NCBI GenBank assembly: GCA_028023455.1
Contig: JAQFVV010000064.1
Span: forward strand, 2,573,825 to 2,637,824
Length of the DNA: 64,000 nucleotides
Direction: 5' to 3'
From: Epiperipatus broadwayi
Lineage: Eukaryota; Onychophora; Udeonychophora; Euonychophora; Peripatidae
Shown: positions 1 through 10,261 of the stretch, piece by piece
Layout: each line of letters begins with the position of its first letter
Numbering within the stretch: position 1 is the stretch's first letter
Program-made: the position numbers and the translations under genes
The notes under the pieces: generated by a model
The model's database searches: none
The model's input: only the letters and a program-made list of their open reading frames with translations
What the model was told of the DNA's origin: nothing

Positions 1-846
1 TGGGTTAAAGTTTTAGCAACAGGGATGTTTGACCATAGATGTCTGTTGGGATTTTTTTTCTTTCAAATCTTTAAATGAAACATCAACTAAAGATTTGACT
101 TTATAATTATCCAATAGATCTGTATGTTCGATACTGTGATCAGTTAAAAAGAAACTACTTTTATATGGAAGTGATGCAAGAAATGTTATATAGGTGAAGG
201 AGTGTTTTTGAGAACTGAATTTAAAGAGGTTGCAATGCATATTTAGTTCTAAGAATCAAATGTTTTGAGTACATATTAAATTAAGTCCATCTTTAAAAAT
301 AGAAATAGAAGGACTTGTAATTGATAGATGTGATATAATCACCAGCATCCATGGTCTACAGTAAGTAAGTATATCACCCACAATAGCATTACCAGTATAA
401 GCAATTTTGGTCAGAAGGCTTTTATTTTTGCATTTCATACAATCAGATAATTCAAATGAAGACTTAATTGTGCTTTAGAAAAATTGATTGGAATCCAAGA
501 AAATATGAGTATGAAGGAAGATTGTGACCTGTAGCTATCTGCCATAAAGATAATATAATTTCCATTGTAGGTCCTGTTAGTCATTCAAATTTGTTTAGAA
601 TGTGAGAAATGTTCTGCAAGTCTCTGAAGACTATCAGGGCACCATCAACAAAAGATATTACTTTAACAGTCATGCCAAGATGAGGAAAAAAGATACTATC
701 TGTTCATTGCTCAGTTTCTTTAGACAGTTGCTTAATATGCTAAACAAGTAATTCCAGTTTATCAGATCAAAAGCAGACAAAAAAATCAACTTAGCATGTG
801 ACATAATTTATTATTTTTTTTTGCATACACTATTGACTTTGATGCC

Positions 847-861
847 AAAAAGAACAGATTG
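847..861. repeat. target-site duplication, left copy
   Basis: A 15-bp direct repeat, identical to 977-991, flanks the poly(A)-tailed insertion. It begins with a run of A, as expected for LINE endonuclease cleavage at a TTTT/A-type site on the other strand. Confidence 0.75.
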
Positions 862-981
862 TCTTGGGGTGGTTGGCGGGAGGGGGGGCCGCCGCCGCCC
901 CGCAAGGAAGTAGGTGGTTGCGGGTGGGGGTGGCTCCTCCCCTCCCCTATGATATAAAAAAAAAAAAAAAAAAAAAAAAAA
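862..981 (+). mobile_element. GC-rich retroposed insertion with poly(A) tail
   Basis: About 94 bases of G+C-rich DNA (862-955) followed by roughly 26 adenines (956-981) stand out sharply from AT-rich surroundings. A 15-bp direct repeat, aaaaagaacagattg, brackets it (847-861 and 977-991). This is the signature of target-primed retroposition of a polyadenylated RNA. The GC-rich part has G-runs at its 5' side and C-runs at its 3' side that could pair as a strong hairpin. I do not recognise the source RNA: no tRNA A/B boxes or 7SL-like motif are evident. It may be a SINE, a processed small RNA or a 5'-truncated mRNA. Confidence 0.75.
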
Positions 982-991
982 GAACAGATTG
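977..991. repeat. target-site duplication, right copy
   Basis: This is the partner of 847-861. Its first bases overlap the end of the poly(A) run, so the exact boundary is ambiguous by up to 5 bases. Confidence 0.75.
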
Positions 992-2049
992 AGATTCACA
1001 ATAGGTTTTAACTACATAATGTGATTAAGATCATTTACTTGTTTAGGAATAACTATTGCAAACATTTTTTATCAGCATCGTCCAATGAGATGAGTCACAG
1101 GTCATTCACTGCGGAATATAAGTTTTTCAAGTTTTCTAAGGCAGAAAATTGCGTTAGTAAATAGCTTAGATATGTAATATTTATGTGAACAAAGTTAGTC
1201 ATAACATTTAAGCAGAATGGTAGTGTTAATATAATTTAGATGCTTGTAAATATTAGCTGGAATAATATCATTTGCTAGTGTGTGAATTTGTTGTTCTGAA
1301 AAGTAATTATTTTTGAAGAAGTTGTATATTACAAGTAATAAAAAATAAAAAAATTGCTGATAATTCTATTACTTAACAAGCTTGAGTTCCAGAACTATGA
1401 TTTTCACATGTTTAAAAAGTTTGATACCAATATTGGTGCCTGACATGAGTGTATTTTCTTTCAACAAAATACGAATACCATAAGCATAAGCAGTTGTTTT
1501 TGTATAATTTGCAATAGGTTTTATTAACACTGAAAGATTAGAGATTACTTTTTAAGCCTAAATCTTATGATGTTTTGGTTATATAGAAGCAGTTGCCTGT
1601 TAAGCTTCACTTTGCTGTTTATGACTAAGACATTTTGCATCATTGAACTGTGTTGTGGCTTGAACACTTGAATTGATGTCATAAATACATTGCCTTATAA
1701 AATTATTTGAATTATAATCTGTTAGACAAATCAGAACAACATTTAGAATTTTTTTACCAGTATCCATATTTCAATCAAAAAGAAATTCTGCAGTTGATAA
1801 AAGTAATTAGTGGCAATTAATATATTAAAGATATCATTGATATTTAATTTAAATTCACTAGGAAACTGAGGCCTGAATATAAACTTATAAATTATTGATT
1901 TGTTTTGAAGTGTGCTTTGCATTAGAGACTGGTGACTTGAAGTCTTGAGTTCAGTAGAAGAAGAAAAAAGAGACCAATGAGAGAAGATCCTTGACCTCTG
2001 ATAAATGATACAACATTTGTAGAATAAAGTTAAAGTAGTAATAGCAAGG

Positions 2050-2565
2050 CTAAATGATTGAGCTTTAGTTTCAAAGTGGATGGTAGATTATTATACGAGC
2101 AATTAAAATCACCACACAATAGTTAGATTAGGTTTATATAGGATTTCGCCTTATGCAATTAAAGAGACTTTTTACTAGGTTTTTTGCTTTTTGGCATGGA
2201 TATATAGTGTTATATTACTAAAAAATAAAGAAAAGAATGATTGGATTAACTAAAATAAATATCATTTTTAATCCTATCAATGGAAATTGCATATTTATTA
2301 GGACACTTATACCTTGTGTTGGTCTAATATTGGCCTTATATACAAACATCTATTTACTGTTTAGAGTGTTAACAATGATTGGTTTGGTTGATGAAGTAAT
2401 TTTTGTTTCTGTAATGATGAAAATATCAGTATGGTGATTATTTAGAAATTGACAGAGCTGTGAAATTCTATTGCATGAATTAAGTCTTTGCACATTTATC
2501 ATGGCAATTTTAATGCTTGACATATTAAGTTTTGAAAGAGTTGAATCAAAGCATTTTGCTGGCAT
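2050..2565 (-). pseudogene. LINE apurinic-like endonuclease domain fragment
   Basis: A minus-strand open frame of 71 codons at 2350-2565 begins the classic endonuclease fold: KIAMINVQRL near residue 20, then DIFIITETKI. The ETK glutamate is the conserved metal-binding position of this family. About 240 bases further on, another frame carries GDFN (2102-2113 on the minus strand), the second hallmark of LINE endonucleases. The part between is frameshifted and has stops. In a live element this domain nicks target DNA to prime reverse transcription. This copy cannot make it whole. Confidence 0.7.
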
Positions 2566-2585
2566 GTTTATATCAGAGTCAAGAA

Positions 2586-2861
2586 TTATAGTTTTTTATT
2601 ACTTTTGTTGGCAGAGGAAGTAATTTTATGAGGTGCTTCACAAGTAGGTTTTATTTTTAGTCCTGGATAATTTTTAGTAAATGTGGTATCTTGACTGTAA
2701 CACAGAATTAAATTCTGCATATGACTTTTATTCAGGTCCATGGATTGTTGTAAATTATTATCCATAAGTGATTTTTGACATTGCTTTTCATAATGGCAAT
2801 TTACGGGTGGGGTGGGTGTATGCGAAAGCGTTACTGATGTTACATCCTTGACTGGATTGTG
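2586..2861 (-). pseudogene. LINE open segment upstream of the endonuclease
   Basis: The minus strand is open for 91 codons between stops at 2862-2864 and 2586-2588. It has no long ATG-initiated frame. The product is polar, rich in Lys, Asn, Gln and Ser, with a His/Cys-containing stretch (NCHYEKQC) near its start. It lies directly upstream of the endonuclease frame of the same element, so it is probably the end of ORF1 or the start of ORF2. I recognise no domain. The length is well above chance for such AT-rich DNA. Confidence 0.45.
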
Positions 2862-3428
2862 TTACATTAGATTCACAATTGGTGGTATTTGCAGACTATA
2901 ATGCAAATGAGGTTTTATTGCTAATGTGATAATTTATTTCCAGGATAGTAAAGCGGTCATATATATACATCATAAATATATATATATACGTGCTTCATGT
3001 ATGTATTTTGCTATTAAGTTGAAATATTTAGAAAATTTAATGTATAAAAAGTGTAATTTTATTATTAAAATGGTATGTGTAAAAAAAAAGATGGGGTTTC
3101 AAATCAGCAAAGAAAGTTTAATTTTCTAAATTAATTAATTAAAAATCCAATTGATATCAAAAGAACGTATAAATTAAATTCTAATTTTATAATTATTTAG
3201 GGGAAAGGTGTCAAAACATGTAGAATCAGATAAAATCAAATACATTCAGAATTTAATTAAAAAATGCAATTAATAAAATTTCAAAATTAAATTGATTACG
3301 ATTATAATCAGTAAGATTCTTTTTAGATAATCAAGAAAATAATTTTCCTTAAATTTTAATTAATTAATTAATTTGGAGATCCAGGTGGTTTGGTTTTGAG
3401 TGCTATATATATTGGTTGCAAGGAAAAC
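2862..3428. other. AT-rich spacer
   Basis: A plus-strand open frame (2926-3129) is rich in Lys, Ile and Tyr. A splice-acceptor-like ttatttccag at 2931-2940 precedes an open stretch, but nothing supports a gene. I see no other structure. Confidence 0.5.
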
Positions 3429-3429
3429 A

Positions 3430-3595
3430 ATTGTAGTTATTGTAAAAACTTTTTGAGAGTTATTGTAGAAACTTCTGGAAGAGTTATTGTACACTTCGTG
3501 TAGAGTTTATTATTGAAAACTTCAGAAAGAGTACACTTCTTGTAGAGTTTAGTTACTGTACACTTCTGGAGGAGTTTTATTGTAAAGTTTTTAAG
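3430..3595 (+). repeat. degenerate short tandem units
   Basis: Units of about 20-40 bp recur with variation: forms of gttattgtanaaacttctgg and tacacttcttgtagagttta are repeated four to six times. The array abuts a GC-richer block at 3600-3840. It could be a minisatellite or the subrepeats of a retroelement leader. Confidence 0.55.
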
Positions 3596-3599
3596 TTGT

Positions 3600-3840
3600 T
3601 AAATTACATCACGCTATACGTGAGTAGATCGCCGCAATTTTTCTGCCGAGCTCCGGTGCAGCTGGATATGAAGTTCCCTGCATTATAGGATGCCGTGCCG
3701 ATAAAGCTCTTGCCTACATTTACCAATCATGTTGCTGATATGTTATGCCGTTGCCTTCAACACAAAGCTCCAATATCACGGAGTGACCAGCCAATTCTAT
3801 TGTTTGCCAACATCCTTCAAAGGTCGAGTAAAATACTAAT
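3600..3840. other. GC-richer island of unknown nature
   Basis: About 240 bases have clearly higher G+C and several CpGs, with open stretches in more than one frame on both strands. For example, about 50 codons are open on the plus strand after a TAG at 3689-3691. A donor-like GTGAGT (about 3621) and an acceptor-like GGTGCAG (about 3656-3662) occur. Multi-frame openness argues for GC-rich noncoding DNA as readily as for an exon. It may be an LTR or leader relic. Confidence 0.35.
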
Positions 3841-5930
3841 TTAATGTAATTATAAATTTTAAATGATAAAAACTGCTCTAATATTCTCTTTCTTTGCTTT
3901 AAACAATTATATATTAATCGTTCTGTAAAATATATTTATTATCATATTATTTAAATATATTGCCTTATTTAAATATTTTCTTATTGTGTTATAACGCACG
4001 CTTAATTAATCGAATATAGTAAGGAAGATCGACTATTGCAATATATATACTCTCTTTCTTAAATTTTACTAGACTTATTGTTTAAGAATCAGACGGAGGT
4101 AAATTTAGGAAAAAATTTCAATGATTAAAATATTTGACATTATCTAAAGAAAGTCCAATAATTAAATAAAAGCAAGATATTTAAATCCCCCCTCCCTCTG
4201 ATTCTAATTTGTGTTTTTATTTGCTATTTAAATTTGTCTATCCAAATCTGTTAATTCAGATACATAATCTGAGCCATTGACGCAATTACGAATGGTTCAT
4301 GAACATTTTAAAATAAGGCTTAGTTTAACAAAATATAAGTTGAAACTTTATTTTCTTTTAAAAGGAACAAATATATATGTATACTGCATATATTGATTTA
4401 TAAACAACTTTCAGTTTTCAAATATGTCATTTAATGAAAAATTTATTAGTACAATAAATATATATGTCTGTGCAATATATATATATAAGCGCTTTAACAC
4501 GCTGAAGAAGAAGCTGTCATTATTAACAAAAACAATTAAATTAAATTAATCTAGGCCTAGTACTTTCGAGGTTTTCCCTTCATATTCATGGCCAAAATAG
4601 ATTATAAACCATTGCTGTAATATTACTAAATAATAAAAATATATATGTATATAAAAATCATATGTTTACAAAAAAAAAAAAACTTTCAGTTTTTTTTTTA
4701 AATAAAATTTAATCTTACGAAATTTAAAAGTTAAAACATAAACAAAAGAGCTTTGCTAATTTCTCAACAAGCTTTGTGATAAATGCTTAGCAGAAGTAAG
4801 CATTTAAAATATCTCTATCTGAAAACCACACCCAATCCCCTGACCAATGGTTTCATGCTTTTGGCACTGCTCAGAGAGGCTCTAGGATAGTCTCAGTCAC
4901 TAGATCTAAAAATACCAACCCAAAGCCAGCATTTATCTAAATACTTAACTATCATATATAACCAACTTAAACCACAGCGTAATACAGATCAGCTACATCC
5001 ACAGATGAACACAATATACAGATTTGAACATTTCATAAGTCAATTCAAACATTTACAAGCATAATATCCCAGGCAGATAAGTGGAACTTAAAAATATACA
5101 TAATACAAAAATATAAATAATTCACTTATACTCTAGGCTTTAAAAAGGAATAGAAATTAATAATATCTTATGATCCATTATGACTCCTAATAAATAATAA
5201 AATATATACATGGAATGCGAGTATTCATGTAGACATATGAAAGAAAGGTGCATCAGATATATAATGATAAATGTACAAGAGAAAATAATTATCTACTCAA
5301 ATTATTAATAAGAAACAATAATGAAAACCTCATTTTAAAAATATTTATGGAAATTCAGTATCACTAAAGATTCATTAATTCAGAACCTGGAAATTATTAA
5401 TGAATATAAATGAAAATATTTTCATCACGTCTATTAATAATAATTTACAATAATTTAAGAGTGACGTCATCAAGCATTACAAAAAATTTTTACATCGTCT
5501 ATAACTAAGAACTCAGAAATAATTTAATTAAATGAATTAACACATCTAGACAGATCTTTGCCATTCAGCGATCATTAACAGAAAATCATTCACTTTTATT
5601 GTTATTCTAGAATTTGCCTCATGCAATTACCAAAAGTAATTTTAAGAAAGTTTAATTATTGGTACCTATTCTAATATTCATAGTTACTTACTTTAATTCA
5701 GTTGTTATAAATTGCTTAACAAAAATTATTATATTTCAATATTCTATTTTGACTAAATTATTACCTTGTAAGATTTTATTTTTTAATTAAATTATTATAT
5801 TATAACCTTCAATTTTGCTTTCTCTCATGTCATTTCATTTTTTATTTAATTGAATGATTAATCTTATTTCTACTGATGTTATAACTTTGTAAACGTGTTA
5901 AATATATGATTACCCATTTAATCATCATCA
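3841..5930. other. AT-rich spacer
   Basis: No gene is supported. A patch at about 4840-4960 is richer in G+C and may be an old repeat. Short (TA)n runs occur near 4440-4490. A sequence at 4063-4096 has an acceptor-like start and a good donor (GAG then GTAAAT), but it is only about 30 bases long. Confidence 0.5.
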
Positions 5931-5936
5931 TCAACC

Positions 5937-6263
5937 ATTATCAATTCACTGCAGGATGAAGGTCTCTCCAAATTCAAACCATCTTCTCCGATCTTCAGCT
6001 TCTCTTCTCCACATCATCCCTGCACACTTTCTTATTTCATCCATCCATCTCACATGTGGTCTCTTTCTGGGTCTTTTACGATCTCTTGGAATCCAGTTTA
6101 AGATTTCAATTGTCCATCTATTATCATCTCTTTTAGAAATATGTCCGGCCCAATTCCACTTCAGTCTTTTAATTTTTTCAATGAGGTCAATAACACCTGT
6201 TTGTTTTCTTACCCATATATTGCATTTTCGATCTCTTCTTGTTACTCCTAACATACTACTCAT
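5937..6263 (-). pseudogene. LINE 3' end: C-terminal part of reverse transcriptase ORF
   Basis: A 105-codon minus-strand frame carries the well-known C-terminal block of many invertebrate LINE proteins: RLKWNWAGHISKRDDNRW, then WIPRDRKRPRKRPHVRW, and an ending with EAEDRRRWFEFGETF. Just past the stop on the minus strand is a short (ATG)n-like tail (about 5920-5935), as in LINEs that end in simple repeats. The upstream reverse transcriptase is missing, so this is a 5'-truncated insertion. It is relatively intact compared with its relatives at 9560 and 10262. Confidence 0.8.
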
Positions 6264-6763
6264 ATAGAATGTGTTGTGAACAGAATGAGTGAGGTAGGTT
6301 GTGACATTCTAACAATTTATAAATTGCACATTGTGATATGTTATATAATAATAAAAATATGAGAATTAATTTGATGGAAAAATATAAGTTTGTTTACACA
6401 TTACACATGTCTCCATCTCTATTCAATTATATACATATAAAAATATATGGCAATATGACATAGCATAATAGTTAAATAAATATATTCGCATGCTATTAAT
6501 AAAGAAATTGAAATACATAATAATGATATTACTATAGAATATACAAAAAGACTTACCAACAAAATCATTACTGTTAAATATTGTATTAAAAGTTACTAAA
6601 AGGAGAGGAAAAACATACATCAATATTTTTACCAAAGCAACAGTTTATAATTATAGATTTAAAATGATCAGTCATGTACTTATGCAGACAGGTCTGGAAT
6701 TGAAACTTAGCTATGTTTGTGTGTACAGGAAACTGTTTCATTTAAATTCTTCATGTGTCATAG

Positions 6764-6845
6764 CATCCGCCGGGAAGTGAACCCGCTAACCTGGGACAAC
6801 TGCTTGTACTGCAGCTGTGCTGACCACTTGACCACCAATGCTTGA
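6764..6845 (-). repeat. tRNA-like dispersed sequence, minus strand
   Basis: Read on the minus strand it has a good A box (tggtcaagtgg), a clover-like anticodon arm with TAC in the loop, and a T-arm carrying an extra eight bases: ggttagcgggttcacttccc. It ends in atgctatgacacatga, a 3' flank shared with the copy at 53254-53346. The odd T-arm and shared flank mark a repeat family rather than a working tRNA gene. Confidence 0.65.
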
Positions 6846-7104
6846 CTTGTTTCATTTAAATTCATTCTTTTTTTGCAACAGGATACTTTTGAGTAATAGA
6901 TAGAAATCCTTCGTTGACACAGTATTTCATTATTTTCACTTATAATTTTATTAATTAGTGAAGATCAATTATTTTAAAACTTATATTATATAGCAAAGCA
7001 TTATTTTTTAAAATACTACTTTTCCTGAAATCCTTGGTAAACTTTATTGCAGATAGATTACAAGCTTCTTTTGAATTCATAAGGAAGATGCTTCTTAATA
7101 ATAG

Positions 7105-7183
7105 GCCGTGAATGATTTTCATGCTGGAACTGCTAAGATACCTTCAGAAAAAACAGCCAAACGGGACATGATCTGCTGTTCTG
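7105..7183 (+). CDS. candidate internal exon (low confidence)
   Basis: It is bounded by acceptor-like cttaataatag and a weak donor (TCTG then GTTAAT). It reads 26 codons, including KIPSEKTAKRDMICCS, and ends one base into the next codon. That phase would join the candidate exon at 8241 and give a CCSVQT junction, close to CCKVQT in the exon at 51216. Base composition is richer than the surroundings. Both splice sites are weak, and the similarity is only a few residues found after the fact. Confidence 0.22.
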
Positions 7184-7601
7184 GTTAATAATTATCTTCA
7201 TGACAATTTTTATGGTTTCTCTCATGGGGCTTCCAGTGGTGATTTACTTTAAGAACCCTTGAAACATATTTTACAAATTATTTATACAAAATCTAAATAA
7301 AAGTTTTGCAGAGATTTTATAAATTTTCATCCATATAAGGAAATCTTTCTATAATAAATTTATAAGTTTCCCTTAATTAAATTCCTTATCCTCCAAATAA
7401 TTTGTTCTTCTGAACAACTGTTAATTATTTTTTTACTCAATAGTTTTGCTTCAGTAATTTTTGTTTATTTTACAATAAAATTAAAGGCTTTTACTGCAAA
7501 AGTGCAAACAAAAGAAAATTTACTACTGGCTAATAAAATTTGAAATTGTTAAGTTTTAGTAACTATAACAAATGAGAATGTTAATGTAAAAAAATAGTCA
7601 A

Positions 7602-7672
7602 GTGTTGGTGGTCTAGTGGTTAGCATAGCTGCCTTCCAAGCAGCTGGCCCGGGTTCGCTTCCCGGTCAATGC
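7602..7672 (+). tRNA. tRNA-Gly(UCC)-like gene or pseudogene
   Basis: The sequence folds as a cloverleaf. The A box tggtctagtgg matches the consensus. The anticodon arm agctgc-cttccaa-gcagct gives anticodon TCC, and the T-stem ccggg/cccgg is perfect. The acceptor stem has three G-U pairs. The B box ggttcgcttcc carries C where nearly all tRNAs have A58, and no clear T-run terminator follows closely. The same C variant occurs in the repeat copy at 53254, so this may be a member of that family, or its parent. Confidence 0.5.
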
Positions 7673-8240
7673 TTTGATATATAAAAATATATATTTTAAC
7701 TAAAATATTTTAAATAAATCTGATTTTACTTGTTTTAATGCTTTTTGTATATCACATATATGTTTGCATTCTTTAAAATAATATGAATTTATGTAAACAT
7801 TTAAATGTATTTTATGTAACATATTTACACCCACACATTAGATGATTCTAACTAAAATATAGATCAAAATTGAAGCTAGTGTATGCAAATACATATATTT
7901 AGCTTCAATATATATATATATATATATATGCCTATTAATTTATGTATATTTGCATTTTTAATATAGCTTACATAAAGTTTTAATATATGGGTGTTTTCTT
8001 AAAAATATTTTTCTATTAGATTTTTATATAAGATATAAAAATTTAGATTTGCATTTTAAAGAGTTTTAATTATTTCTTTCTTAAAATTTTAAGTTATTAT
8101 GCTTTCTAATCTTACATATTAGACTCTAATTCTGTGCTTAATATTTGAGGTTAATATTTTTCTCTATGAATTACCTGAAAATAATTTGTTGGAGTCAAAA
8201 TGCATGATATGTTGAGGATTACTTTCATTCTTTGCTTTAG

Positions 8241-8279
8241 TACAAACCATTGTCCCTGAGGATATAAATAAATACCAGG
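8241..8279 (+). CDS. candidate small internal exon of a host gene
   Basis: A good acceptor (cattctttgctttag) precedes 39 bases reading QTIVPEDINKYQ. The exon starts two bases into the frame (phase 1) and ends with one base (G) before a donor-like GTAGTT. That G plus the AT at the start of the exon at 9017 makes a GAT codon, so the two exons join in frame. The start resembles the minus-strand candidate exon at 48040-48160 (QTSLPKDIK). I do not recognise the protein. Confidence 0.4.
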
Positions 8280-8678
8280 GTAGTTTGTTACCTTAATACA
8301 AATATATATTGAGCTATGCTAATTTAATGTTTATAATTACTATCTTCTATTTGTCTATTAAAACAAATTATTAAAAGTGGCATTCTGTCATTATCTTTAT
8401 TTAATTATTAGCTTAATAATTGTTAATGCCATGTTTTCACATGACTGGTATTATGCTTATTCTGAATTTCCACTAATGTTGAAAAGAGTAAGCTTATAAA
8501 TGTCAAAAGCTCAAAGAATAGAGAGTTCTATTCTATTCTTGACTTTTTGTTAATGGAGTGTAATTTATTCATAGTCTGAGGGGCAGTGATTTGTTCTCCT
8601 TAATTATATATGAATAATTAAACTAGTTTGGTGATTCACATGATCACCAACTCTTATACTAGCACATAATTGTTTATA

Positions 8679-8759
8679 AACAAGGCAAAACTCTCCATAC
8701 AGTAGTGCCACTCTGATTGGCACAGGGTGGCACTACTTTATGGAGAGTTTTGCCTTGTT
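8679..8759. mobile_element. short foldback element (MITE-like)
   Basis: Two arms of about 33 bp, starting aacaaggcaaaactctcc, are inverted around a 14-base loop. This makes a near-perfect hairpin of 81 bp. TA occurs directly outside both ends, compatible with a 2-bp TA duplication. It is a minimal member of the foldback family seen at six other places, and it lies in the putative intron between the exons at 8241 and 9017. Confidence 0.75.
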
Positions 8760-9016
8760 TAGTTTGATGATTATTAAAGTCTGAAAAACTAGTAAAAGAG
8801 GTCTAAAGATTTGTGAGTTACTTTTTTGGAAATTAACAATATGTAACTTCTAATAAATGTAACACATTTTTACATGAAGTTCAATTTCCTGCTCCTTATT
8901 TAATCTCAACTCATGTCTTTTCAGATTTCTAATTAGCTAAATACAGCTGATCTTAATACTTTATATTTGCACACTGTATATTATTACAACTATATGTTTA
9001 ATACTTTTTTTAACAG

Positions 9017-9174
9017 ATGATTCTACAACTTCATATAATCCAACAGTATTGAAAGTAAAGCACAGCGAAAAGACATTTCCATCACTCTCACCTACATCAT
9101 CTTCTTACAAGATGTTTCTATGGTTTCCATTTCTCATTATTCCTGTATTACTAAGATATAATTATATGTTGTAA
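9017..9174 (+). CDS. candidate terminal exon with hydrophobic C-terminal tail
   Basis: A strong acceptor (actttttttaacag) opens 52 codons that end at TAA (9172-9174). The product starts with a Ser/Thr-rich stretch (DSTTSYNPTV, later FPSLSPTSSS). It finishes with a hydrophobic run, MFLWFPFLIIPVLL, then a short polar tail. Such an ending suits a GPI-anchor signal or a single membrane span. AATAAA follows 53 bases after the stop. The phase matches the exon at 8241. Upstream exons are not confidently found. This is the best-supported host gene piece here, but it still lacks transcript evidence. Confidence 0.5.
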
Positions 9175-9226
9175 ATTAAAAATAATTAAAATTTCATGTT
9201 TGTTTCTTTTTATGTGAATTATTTAA

Positions 9227-9232
9227 AATAAA
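9227..9232 (+). terminator. AATAAA polyadenylation signal
   Basis: A canonical AATAAA is followed by a T/G-rich stretch (tgaatgtttagtttt). It lies 53 bases past the stop of the candidate terminal exon. AATAAA is common in AT-rich DNA, so it only mildly supports the gene end. Confidence 0.4.
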
Positions 9233-9559
9233 TGAATGTTTAGTTTTAAAATATAATATTAGACTAAAAAATATTTTACTTATCGTGCTTATCATCTGGA
9301 AGAAGTTTAATCCATTATGCTGCTTTTACATATACTGTGCTTAAATAAAACAGTGATATAATATAAAGTATCTTTATGTAACAATGATATATATAATAAT
9401 ATTCATATACAAAAAAAAATAATTGAAGCATATTGAAAAGGGCAAAAATTAATATTTGCAGAAAATAACTCTTTTGTGTGTGATTATTATTATTGGTGCT
9501 ATATAAAGATATTTTACATCATGGATTTATTTTTGTACTTAGTATTTAATTGATCATGG

Positions 9560-9735
9560 TATACATTTTCCCCAAGATTGTAAAAGACCTAGAAATAGAC
9601 AAGACCACATTAAGATAGATGGATAAAATAAGGAAGTGTATTGGGTGATTTAGTGAAGAGAGGGTAGAGGTCAGAGAAGAGGGATTGAACTTGGAAAGAC
9701 CTTCATCCTCAGTGGATTGATAATGGTTGAAAATG
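9560..9735 (+). pseudogene. LINE 3' end fragment, plus strand
   Basis: Translation gives PRDCKRPRNRQ followed later by ELGKTFIL, clearly the same C-terminal block as 5937-6263 but with stops and frame changes. It lies on the plus strand and ends in a tgataatgg-type tail. It is a strongly decayed, 5'-truncated copy. Confidence 0.7.
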
Positions 9736-9770
9736 GATTATGATAATGACTATTCATTATGGTAATACAC

Positions 9771-9856
9771 TGATATATATATATATATATACACACACAC
9801 AGTAATCAGATAAATATATATATATATATATACACACACACAGTAATCAGATAAAT
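9771..9856 (+). repeat. duplicated (TA)n(CA)n microsatellite unit
   Basis: A unit of about 43 bp made of (TA)n, (CA)n and agtaatcagataaa occurs twice in tandem. The two copies are almost identical, which points to a recent slippage or unequal-exchange event. Confidence 0.85.
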
Positions 9857-10261
9857 ACAAGAAAATAGGATTATAAATAAATGTGTAAAAGACTGTTTTA
9901 GATTATGGATGAATAACTTTGCCAATAAGAAAGATTTATAGTAATGAATTACAAAAAATTACAATTCTGTATATGCATTGGTTGGATTATTGATATACTA
10001 ATGAAAATAGAATGCACAAAACTAATGATAGATTCAAACCTAAATAGGATACTTGTATTAGAAATAAATAACTGTAAAAAGGAATTTGCTTTATGTTTGA
10101 AGTTCAATAATAGCAACCACTTGCAAATTAGAACAGCCATTGCAACTCAAAAAGACAAAAATTCAAAACAAAATTCAGTTCAGTTTATTTATGTACTGAA
10201 CTATCAAAGTAATCCAACTACAGGATTTTATCATAATAATATACAATAATATAGACAAGCA

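Larger units (their letters stand above)
560..1100 (-). pseudogene. LINE reverse transcriptase fragments, interrupted
   Basis: On the minus strand, a segment around 1010-1070 reads AIVIPKQVNDLNHI, resembling the start of non-LTR reverse transcriptases before the RPIS motif. After the GC-rich insertion, a segment around 700-770 reads FDLINWNYLFSIL, matching the KAFDxxNxxxLxxxL palm motif. Further on, FVDGALIVF (about 630-660) sits where the catalytic FADD-like box is expected, but the second aspartate is lost. Several stops and frame changes separate the pieces. Confidence 0.55.
1..2861 (-). mobile_element. decayed non-LTR retrotransposon (LINE), minus strand, runs off the left edge
   Basis: On the minus strand, pieces of a LINE protein appear in the expected order: an open upstream segment (2586-2861), an endonuclease domain (about 2050-2565), then reverse-transcriptase pieces (about 560-1100). 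Frames shift and stops are frequent, so the copy is dead. The 3' end is either outside the window or too worn to see. The endonuclease start resembles CR1/Jockey-type elements, but I cannot fix the clade. A later GC-rich retroposed insertion (862-981) breaks the reverse-transcriptase region. The family assignment comes from motif recognition only. Confidence 0.7.

Noticed and set aside
811-999. Minus-strand Pro/Arg-rich frame
   Set aside because: It is produced by the poly(A) run and GC-rich retroinsertion, not by a gene.
3692-3840. About 50-codon plus-strand open stretch in the GC-rich island
   Set aside because: Other frames on both strands are equally open, so it was kept only as an uncharacterised island.
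5956-6267. Plus-strand 103-codon frame
   Set aside because: It is the antisense shadow of the LINE C-terminal ORF at 5937-6263.
9771-9856. Short direct duplication considered as a CRISPR-like or satellite array
   Set aside because: Only two units, both made of dinucleotide repeats; simple slippage explains it.
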